Positions 56,538-64,000 of a stretch of DNA of 64,000 nt are shown here, one piece after another. How positions within the stretch are numbered: the stretch's first letter is position 1; every line of letters begins with the position of its first letter. The position numbers were made by a program, and so were the translations under genes. Source of the stretch: Ligustrum vulgare (taxonomy: Eukaryota; Streptophyta; Magnoliopsida; Lamiales; Oleaceae); the NCBI GenBank assembly GCA_963555705.1, contig OY743169.1, forward strand, positions 51,822,124 through 51,886,123, read 5' to 3'. Under the pieces are notes generated by a model. The model did no database searches. It saw only the letters and a list, made by a program, of their open reading frames with translations, and was not told the origin of the DNA.

Positions 56538-57151
56538 TGTTGATGCATTTTGGACCAGCCTAGTAGATGCCCAAGAGATAAACCAGCTGGACCGGCTTTA
56601 AGCCCAACTTTGATATGCACATTTTCTGCTTGGATCAATTATATGGGAGCCCAACACTTAATGTTGAAGCCCAAAACTGCACAACCCGAAACTGAGGCCC
56701 ATGATCACCACCGTCTTTATTGGCACCGTTGGATCTCTTAATCTTGATCTCATCCGTCCACCTGGGAATAAAGCTTATCTCAGACGCTTTGGTTACTCAC
56801 TTTTTGATCCAGATTCATTCTCAGACTCGCTCTCTTCTTCTTCGTCTTCTCTCTGAAAAGGGAAAAACTCTCATATTTTTCTCGCAATTCTTTGTGGTTA
56901 AATCTCTGATTCTTAGTGCATAATCAGAGTAATCTTCTTTGTGGTTGTTTACAGTTTGATATTGTAATTTCGTAGTGGTTTTTACGTGAGATTTTTGAGT
57001 TTATTCTGAGTTTTGAGCAATCTGGAGAAATGTGTATATTTTCATTTGATACTTTGCGATTCCTGTGATTAATAAGATTTCTTTGATATTTCATGTTTGA
57101 AATCGTATTTGTATTACTTTGTGGTTGATTCTGAGCCTTGATTTCTTAACA
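56538..57151 (+). repeat. 3' LTR of the 50.6-57.2 kb copia element
   Basis: 614 bp, TG...CA ends, followed by TTCTT. Aligns with the 5' LTR throughout with scattered substitutions; about 16 bp shorter because of contraction of the TC-rich tract near 56827. Confidence 0.95.
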
Positions 57152-57156
57152 TTCTT

Positions 57157-58366
57157 AAAAAGGTGAAGGCTATCAAACACTGCAATTAGGTCACATCAAA
57201 GTATGAATTAGACAATTTTATAATTCTTTCTTTTAATAAGATAGATAGATTGATAGATATAAGAATATATTCATTTTAAAGGTGAAATTTAAATTATTAG
57301 AAATAATTAAAAGCAATGCACGACTCCAAGCAATCTAAGACGGTGATCGAATGGTGCAGCTAAAATAAAAGATTATTGGCATACAACATAAAGTTAAAGA
57401 AATATTTAATAATGAGGGTATAATAAAATTTAAATAGTGAAAATGAGACTCACATTGCTAGAACAAGAAATTATAAAACAAAGTGCATCTGTTCCACTTA
57501 TCATCAGTCAAAGCAGCTTCATTTTTAAAGTTATTAAAAAAAAGTTATCATGTATCTCTAACGAAACAAATTTCCTAGACTATTATAATTTCATTTAAAA
57601 TCTAAGTAAAAAAAAAAATTAATTATAAAAAAATTATGGTGAAAACGTTTACACCTAAATATTTCTAATTTTACATTTTTCGATTTATCTAAAATACCTT
57701 TCAATATACAAGATCCAGATTGTATTGGTACCTGTAAACCTTTGAACTCCTGCAAATTCCATGAAATAACACCAACCATGCATCTTGTACAAGATACACT
57801 AAATATTTCATCAATCAAATTAGAAACTTTGTAAATATGTGCAATTATTTGTACATCATCTGCAGGTTCAATTGGTTCAATGTGTTTATCAGCAAATTTT
57901 TTTTTTGAATAGTGTCAGATATCAATATCAACATATAATGCTACTAAGTATACACAGAGGACCAGCAAAACACATTACATAAAAAAAAAGAAATACAACA
58001 TCCATAGTTAAGAAAGAATAACTTTAATAGTTACTTCATTTTTGTTAGAAATTATGTATTGGTGATTCTATGAAAAAAAGGAATAAATTGAACATGTGTT
58101 AAAGTCAAGGAGTTAATTGCGAAAATGTATAGGTTGATAAGATAGGTTAGGGTTCGATTTTGGAAAATGAAGGAAGACTGCTCGCCTCATGCTCGAATCA
58201 CGCTCATGAGATTTTAGCAGTGACACAGACTCTCGATTCCCGCTTGAACGGCCTGTGCCTAAACAGTGGCCGCTCTAATACCGCTCGAGCGATCAACACC
58301 TCTTTTGTGCCCTAACTCGTGATTTTAACAATTCTAGCTCGGCCCATTTAACATAAAAACCTAGGT
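57157..58366. other. Intergenic DNA, no gene recognised
   Basis: AT-rich, with no supported coding or repeat features. 58150-58320 is a less AT-rich patch with repeated GCTCG/CTCGA motifs, possibly a fragment of an unidentified LTR. Confidence 0.3.
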
Positions 58367-58614
58367 TAATTGCACTCCATACTACATTTTTAGGATATTT
58401 TTCACAAATAACTGTGATAAGAAAAATACTGGAAAATACGACATCTTCTTTCGCAAACCAGCAAACCACCGTTCTTCCAAAAAAACACCAGTAAACCACC
58501 ACCCAGTAGCCGCGTCAACCACTACCACCACCACCACCAAGCACCGAACCGCCACCACCCACATCGACTGAACCACCCATCCCCTTCCCTGATGAAGAAA
58601 AACGATTTGTATGA

Positions 58615-58618
<4 letters not shown>

Positions 58619-58703
<85 letters not shown>
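58619..58703. repeat. Compound (TG)n(AG)n microsatellite
   Basis: About 38 bp of TG repeats followed by about 47 bp of AG repeats. Minus-strand frames across it (Ser-Leu and His-Thr runs) are artefacts. Confidence 0.95.
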
Positions 58704-58706
<3 letters not shown>

Positions 58707-58974
58707 GGGGCATTAACCTTGCAACATCCCAAGCAGGAGCTCCAGAAAATATTCAATTGAATTGCAGGCAGATAGGTTTCAAGTGAGAGGCAAGTTTTGG
58801 ATTTGGACGGTGATGGTTGTGTGTTTGTAGACTATATACATGTGCGTGTTTGATTCAGTGTCTCAAAGAAAGTATCATAATAATTTTTTAAAATTTCAAG
58901 TTGTGATACTACAATTTTGTCCAAAGTATCATACAAATTTGATAAAGTTTCAGGTTATGATAGCAAAAATTTGA

Positions 58975-59040
58975 AAGTATCATGTTGTGATACTTTAAAA
59001 GTATCTTATGATACTTTTAAAGTATTACAACATGATACTT
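58975..59040. repeat. 31 bp-stem hairpin
   Basis: 58975-59005 and 59010-59040 are inverted complements with one mismatch around a TTAT loop; the arms contain AAGTATCATGTTGT and ACTTTAAAAGTATC. It would fold into a long, nearly perfect hairpin. Confidence 0.85.
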
Positions 59041-59239
59041 GTAAGAAAACAATATTTTTCCCAAAAATAAAATAAAATAAAATAAAATAAAAGTATTTTT
59101 CAGTTATTTCTTAAAATGGAGTAAGTTTCAATTATGATACAAAAAGTTGAGTATTTTCGCAAACGCTCCTAAAACCTTCTACTATATATCAAGTCATATG
59201 CACGAAAATAGAGGGATTGATGAATATTGGATTACAAGA

Positions 59240-60390
59240 GCACAAATTACTCGATTCTTTCTTGGACTATGAAGTATAATTATCTCCTATATTTTGGAAT
59301 AATTATCTCTTGATAATTGATAATGTTTGGAGACTTATCTTGTTTGATAAGAATTGTGATAATGATATTCTTGGGCTAGAACTATCACTTATCACTCTTG
59401 ATAAGGATTCAAGATTTAAGAATATCTTGATTGGCCGAAAATCTTGATGGTCGAAGATCTTGGTCCTATTCTTGGTGTCCAAGTTTGATTCTATAACTTA
59501 TGGTAAGATTGTTGAATTTATAATTATCTTACCTTATCTTCACTTATGGTAAGATTATTGAATTTATGATTATCTTACCTTATCTTCACTTATGATAAGA
59601 TTCTAGAATTTATGATTATCTTACCTTATCTCTAATTATTCTTGATTTAATTGCAGGTAATAGAGATTTTGTGCAATCAGGATTCTTGATGGACAAGCTA
59701 TTTGAATGCACTTAAATGAGGAAGACTATGACAGTTTTCTATGTGCCAAGGAAGCCAAAAATTCGTGTGATGCACTAAAACACATACGGCTTCTACATTA
59801 TTAAGACATTGGTTCTTAGAAAGGAGAAATCAATCACTAAGAGAAGAAAAGACTTTCAGCCAGAAGATCAAACGGGAGGTTTGGATCGAGATCGAACGGG
59901 AGTTTGAGTTTGCTGAAGATCGTTGCAGTTTCAAAGAAAGCTACTGAAGAGTTGTGGGATGACATCTCATATTACATGCCATAGAAGAATCAGTGAGTGA
60001 TTTAAATGTCATAGAAGAATCAGGGAGTGATTTATTTCTTGAGTGTTTGATAAGTCTATGCTTAGATTTATCCTGTAACTTAGATTGATCTGTGTAAAAA
60101 TTTTCTTATACAGTGATTGATTTTTGTCCGCAGGGTGCGAGCACGTGGGTTATCCCTGTTATGGTTTTTCCCACGTAAAGCTCAAATATTGTGTTCCTAT
60201 CTATTTACAATTATGCATCCTTTATTTGGTATGTTCACGTTTTATAATCCAGGCGAATCTGCGTCAGCAAGATTCATCTGGTCTTGCACTAAAAGAAAAA
60301 CTTCACATTTCACTGTTAATCGGTAACTGTCTTGACAAAATTGATAGTCAATTGTGTCGTGATTAAAAATTAGACAACTTTAAATTTTCA
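59240..60390. repeat. LTR-like region
   Basis: A non-coding stretch with a three-unit tandem repeat (59496-59634) and, further on, 'CCGCAGGGTGCGAGCACGTGGG' and 'GGTTTTTCCCACGTAAAG' (60130-60180), phrases reminiscent of LTR ends in plant elements. It lies where the 3' LTR of the minus-strand gypsy remnant would be, but 'CCCACGTAAA' also occurs in copia LTRs, so the owner is uncertain. No TG...CA ends could be fixed. Confidence 0.35.
59496..59634. repeat. Three-copy 46 bp tandem repeat
   Basis: Units at 59496, 59542 and 59588: ACTTATGGTAAGATTNTTGA followed by ATTTATNATTATCTTACCTTATCTTC, with few differences. Confidence 0.85.
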
Positions 60391-60399
60391 CATAAGGTG

Positions 60400-62062
60400 A
60401 TAGAATTGGCCCGGGAGTTTGGGCTGATGCCCATGTGCGATGTTGGGCCCTAGTCGCGAGGATAAAGTAGTGGAAGCTAGAGATGGGGAGTTTATTGTTT
60501 ATAGGGATACCCTTAAGGTTGGGCTTAGGTGGCCTCTTCATCCATTTTTATTGAATTCCTCATTGAGAATTCCATGTGCCCGAGGTAGTTAGTGCGGAAC
60601 GGGTGGAGGATGCTCGTATAATTTTTCATTGCCTTTAGGTTTCTATCTATAGTTCCTCGGTTAGACCTCTATAGGATGGTCTTCAAGCTTGAGAAACTTC
60701 TCCATTTCACTTGTTTTCTATACCTGTCTACTCAAGGTAGGTTTAAGTTACCCAAGATGCCTACCTATCTCCTGGGGGAGAAAGGAGAGGTTTTTTTTTA
60801 TTTGAATCCTCAAGAAGGGCATCGTTTCTGGCCAAGGTGAGTTGTCCCTTGCAGTTTTAAATTTAATGAAGAAAGCTTATTTTAAACCTTTAGAGTGAGA
60901 CGGGCAAATGTTGGAGGACCTCGAGCCTTTAGTTCTTAACTTGGATGAATTTCTTGAGGACGAGGTTATCTACCTTGTCGGAGTCGAACGCTTTGAGGGT
61001 AGGAGATAGGTTCTTAATTCCGTTTTGTTGACTTTGTTTACCTAACCATCTGCTCGAGCAAAAGCCTTGTTTTTTTTTTTTGCACAGATAATATGTCTTT
61101 TAATCCATCAACACTTCAGGGTTTCCTAAAAGTTAAGATAGTAGGAACCGGTGCTCGACCCCCTCCCGCCAAGAAGTCAAAGAAAAGGTCAATGCTTGAA
61201 GTAACTATAGCAAGAGGCCCCGGGGAGATATCGTCTTGCATACCTTTGCCTCCTCAATCATCGACCCCTCCACGAAATTAGCCAAGGTCAACCACGGTGA
61301 TAGTAGAGATCGATGATGCCCCGTAGTGGCCAATGAGTTCCTCCCGAACATTGTGGAGAAATATCGCAAGGAGATAAACCCCAATGATGGTTTAAAATAC
61401 ATTGAGGTCGTGGGACTGAAGGTAAACGACTTCACCTCATCTGATTAGATATTTTATTTTTTATCCTGAACTAATGTTGTTTCTTCAGTAGTTTCTTATT
61501 CTTGCCCGAGGATTGGGATCAAGGACCGTGGATAAGACCAAGAGAACCGATGACTTGGGACAGTCCATTGCCTGATGTGAGCGGAAGGTCATTGAGGTTG
61601 AGGCTGATTGGGAGCGGCTAAGGAGAGAGTATGAACAATTGAAGGCTAACAATAGGAGAATGGACAATGAGATTGGGGAGCTTAGGGATGAGATCGAGGA
61701 GCTGAAGCTTGAGCTTGAGCGTGCTTTCGAAGATTTTTTTTCAGGAAAATATTAGGACAGCACTCGAGGCCCATGATTGGGCAGTTCTCAATTTCAAGGA
61801 GTCCGAGGAGTTTGCTCACCTAAAAGGTGATTATGCTTTGGGCTATTACAATTTTGCTTTTAATGAGGTCTGAGCCATTGTCCAAGCGAAAGTCACTGAA
61901 ATAAAACTTAAGGATCTCTGAGTTGATCCATATCTTACCGAGGGTCTTGAACTGTCTGAATCAAAAGACAAGCTTGATGAAGAGGTTGATGTTGAAGTTG
62001 ATGGTTCAGGGAATGAGCCTAAGACTGCAAATGGGATAAAGGTCCCCAAACATCTAGATTAG
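60400..62062 (+). pseudogene. Extra ORF of gypsy-type elements (transposase_28-like), decayed
   Basis: Read in pieces on the plus strand: W-P-L-H-P-F and a W/F-rich block at 60520-60840, ending in a F-F-L-like stretch, resembles the 'putative gypsy type transposon' domain of plant Tat-lineage elements. 61093-61281 is a Pro/Lys/Ser-rich linker (P-P-P-A-K-K-S-K-K-R). 61575-61740 encodes a coiled coil (E-V-E-A-D-W-E-R-L-R-R-E-Y, then E-L-R-D-E-I-E-E-L-K-L-E-L-E) and the last part is acidic. Stops and shifts are frequent. It lies on the opposite strand to the integrase at 63294-64000. Domain identity is from pattern recognition only. Confidence 0.5.
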
Positions 62063-62684
62063 GATCTCCAACCCCAAACTCATTATAACTTTTGATTTTA
62101 ATAAGGAATTCTGTGTTTTATTTTTAAAAGTGTTTTTCTAGAAATATTTTGAACGAGTATATAGCACGAGCATTTTATATACCTAAACCTGCTAATGAAC
62201 ACTTACGCCCGAACAACATAACATTGTAAGTTCGAACATTATTATTGACATGAAGATAATGAGCTTGTGTGTAAAGTTTGCACATGTTGTAATTTTTTGA
62301 ACTTGAGTAATCATAAGAACCATACCTGAACACATGGCTTTTAAGTGATTGCTATATACCTGAGCACCATGTTGGCCCGAACAAACTTGATAAGTTATAA
62401 ATCCAAACACTGTATTAGTTTGAGATTGTCTTTGATGAACCTTAAGCATTGTATTAATCTAGGCTGTGTTATTTAATTGTACTGGATCATTATTCAAGTA
62501 ATATGTTTGAGCACATTTAAAGACCAATCATGTATTACAGTGATAAGCACGATAATTTAATTCCCAAATTTATTTAATTACAAGTCATTAACGTGAACAC
62601 AATATTGGCTCAAGTTTGTATGAAATGATAAGCCCGATTATTGTGTTAACCCGAGGAGTTACTGAGGCTAATTATTGGGGTTCT
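62063..62684. other. Non-coding part of the gypsy remnant
   Basis: Repeated CCCGAACA/TTCGAACA and GAGCAC phrases, no coding. Presumed internal or untranslated DNA of the same element. Confidence 0.3.
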
Positions 62685-62990
62685 TGCTCATGGACAAGAC
62701 TTTGGATACTTGGTCGTGAGTAAGGCTTTGAGTGTTTGGTCATGGGCAAGGCTTTGAGTGTTTGCTCCTGCACAAGGCTTTGCGTGCTTGCTCATGTCCA
62801 TAGCTTTTAGTGCTTGTTCATGGGCAAGGGATTACGTGCTTGCTCGTGAGAAAGGCTTGAGTGCTTGCTTATGGACAAGGCATTGGATGTTTGCTCGTGA
62901 GCAAGACTTTGAGTGCTTGCTAATGAGCAAAACTTTAGATGATTGCTCGTGAGCAAGACTTTAAGTACTCGCTCATGAGTAAGGCTTTGG
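62685..62990. repeat. Minisatellite, ~28-30 bp units
   Basis: About ten to eleven imperfect units of the type GCTCATGGACAAGGCTTTG-AGTGCTT, each with GCTC(A/G)TG followed by AGCAAG/ACAAGG and CTTTG. Phase varies by one or two bases, so the open frame across it (62758-62952) is incidental. Confidence 0.85.
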
Positions 62991-63010
62991 AGTAATTAAT
63001 GGAGATTGAA

Positions 63011-63024
63011 TATGTATGTGTGTA

Positions 63025-63109
<85 letters not shown>
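63011..63109. repeat. Compound (TG)n(TA)n microsatellite
   Basis: About 33 bp of mostly TG repeats followed by a pure TA run of over 60 bp. Confidence 0.95.
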
Positions 63110-63112
<3 letters not shown>

Positions 63113-63293
63113 CCTTATTGGGGATGATATCCCCAACCACTTATATTTTACAGATACTTCCTATCTAATACGAATGCAAAAATTTGCGTGTATGCCTGAG
63201 TACTGTAAGATTTAAATAAAAGAAACAAGCAAAGATAGGGGTATGCAAATTGATACTAAAGTAAATGAATAACTAGAAAGGTGGTCAACATGG

Positions 63294-64000
63294 CTAGTAA
63301 ATCTTAAGATTGTCCGTGTTCCATAGCCTGGGAAGTGGTCTTCTCAATAGGCCCCTTAGGTTGTAGGCTGTTCCTTGTTTTTGGCGTATGATTACATAAG
63401 GTCCTTCCCACGTTAGTCCAAGTTTCCTTAATGGATTTCCAACACCTTTTGCCTTCCTTAATATGAGGTCTCCTACCCTAAATCTCCTAGGGTTGACCCT
63501 GGTGTTGAAGTAGTTGGTTGTTTTGCTTTGATAAGATCCTATCTTTATAGAGGTCCTTTTATGAACTTCTTCTAGGAGCTCAAGGAGCTCATTTGTATTC
63601 CCATTCTCGAACTCAAGGTAGTTGTGTCTAAAACTAGGTAAACTAACTTCCATGGGAACCATGGCCTCTAATCCGAAAGCAAGCATAAAGGGTATTTTTA
63701 CAGTAGCTATTCCGTGCGAGGTCCTGTTGGCCAGTAGTGCCCATATCTGAGGAATTTAAAAGCCAAGGCTCAAGCATCTTGATGATTCCCACACACTCCT
63801 TCATGTACTTCGGCAAGATCTTGAACATCTTCTAAAGCTTTGAGATATCTGAGGTAAGGCAATGTCAAGCTTCTGTAGAAGAGAACTCTTCTTATCATAC
63901 GTACCTAGCTGATCTACGTTTGATGCTCCTTGCTTCTTGAGGTATTTTTTGAAGGCTTTCATTAGATATGAACTTGATTATAGGGACTAAACAGAAGTTT
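63294..64000 (-). pseudogene. Ty3/gypsy (Tat-like) integrase remnant with deleted catalytic core
   Basis: Minus-strand 63294-63686 is open and carries the integrase C-terminal region (A-F-G-L-E-A-M-V-P-M-E-V-S-L-P, then R-V-N-P-R-R-F-R-V-G-D-L-I-L-R-K and W-E-G-P-Y-V-I) characteristic of Tat-lineage elements. Beyond about 63700 the frame gives the integrase zinc-binding region (a decayed H-E-G-V-C-G-N-H block, then G-H-Y-W-P-T). The roughly 150-residue D-D-E core that should lie between them is missing, so a deletion joins the two ends. The element continues off the right edge. Confidence 0.75.

Larger units (their letters stand above)
50566..57151 (+). mobile_element. Structurally complete Ty1/copia retrotransposon
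   Basis: LTRs 50566-51195 and 56538-57151, both TGTTGATGC...TTCTTAACA, are flanked by the 5 bp duplication TTCTT (50561-50565 and 57152-57156). A tRNA-Met-like primer site follows the 5' LTR and a purine-rich ATTGAGGTGGAGAA precedes the 3' LTR. Internal order is gag, zinc knuckle, protease, GAG-pre-integrase, integrase, RT, RNase H. Coding is interrupted by indels, stops and a 76 bp duplication, so it cannot move itself now. The LTRs are highly similar, with the length difference largely in a (TC)n/CTT tract. Confidence 0.95.
58367..59170. repeat. Dispersed repeat, copy 2 (AGTATCAT-rich)
   Basis: Begins TTAATTGCACTCCATACTACA, shares the AAAGTATCAT-rich centre and the AAAAGTTGAGTATTTTCGCAAA end with 48583-49125. 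This copy is longer because it includes a CCACCA-rich stretch (58480-58560) and the TG/AG microsatellite. It also contains the hairpin at 58975-59040. Confidence 0.55.

Noticed and set aside
58382..58756. Minus-strand frames with Ser-Leu and His-Thr runs
   Set aside because: They are translations of the (TG)n(AG)n microsatellite and flanking CCACCA-rich DNA.
62758..62952. Cys/Ala-rich open frame
   Set aside because: It follows the minisatellite, whose units change phase; no conserved product expected.
63006..63215. Open frame with Tyr-Ile repeats
   Set aside because: Translation of the (TA)n microsatellite.

Overview
This window is repeat-rich plant nuclear DNA, almost certainly from a eudicot. 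It is strongly AT-rich, with long homopolymers, AT/TG/AG microsatellites and nearly every class of plant transposon. It has one recognisable host gene: a two-exon minus-strand BAHD acyltransferase (exon 1 19233-19667, exon 2 14419-15417) whose 3.8 kb intron carries a long-TIR foldback transposon. The species cannot be named. A BAHD protein resembling coniferyl-alcohol/hydroxycinnamoyl transferases and an endogenous pararetrovirus with cavemovirus/solendovirus-like gene order are compatible with, but do not prove, an asterid. No rRNA, tRNA, CRISPR or bacterial-type operon was seen.

Layout. 1-2090: two minus-strand Helitron remnants lying almost end to end. 6919-13176: a decayed minus-strand Ty1/copia element with two ~239 bp LTRs, split by a ~1.45 kb LTR-like insertion with its own 5 bp target duplication. 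14419-19782: the BAHD gene with a possible TATA box. 20.7-29.7 kb: tandem duplications, two Mutator-like (MULE) transposase remnants, MITEs and an unusual interleaved inverted repeat. 30.2-31.1 kb: a long-TIR element. 33.0-34.9 kb: 3' half of a minus-strand chromovirus (Ty3/gypsy with chromodomain). 35.0-37.46 kb: 3' end and 3' LTR of a plus-strand copia element. 37.5-45.8 kb: one apparently complete but degraded endogenous pararetrovirus (Caulimoviridae) with tRNA-Met primer site, coat/zinc-knuckle and 30K movement regions in one frame, a protease-like domain, a second protease with reverse transcriptase and RNase H, a transactivator-like ORF and a promoter/leader. 47.2-48.5 kb: two hAT-type MITEs. 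50566-57151: a structurally complete plus-strand copia element with 5 bp target duplications but broken coding. 58.4-59.2 kb: a dispersed repeat with a 31 bp hairpin. 59.2-64.0 kb: an apparent Tat-lineage gypsy remnant with minus-strand integrase end, a minisatellite and an opposite-strand extra ORF.

How the parts relate. The host gene is the only unit likely to make a functional protein, and even there the usual DFGWG motif reads NFGWG. Everything else is mobile or viral DNA, mostly pseudogenised. Nesting gives a partial order of events: the 10061-11512 insertion is younger than its copia host, and the foldback element entered an existing BAHD intron. The most unusual coding feature is in the pararetrovirus: two retropepsin-like D-T-G domains in series, at the end of one frame and the start of the next, with the frames meeting at an ATGA start/stop overlap.
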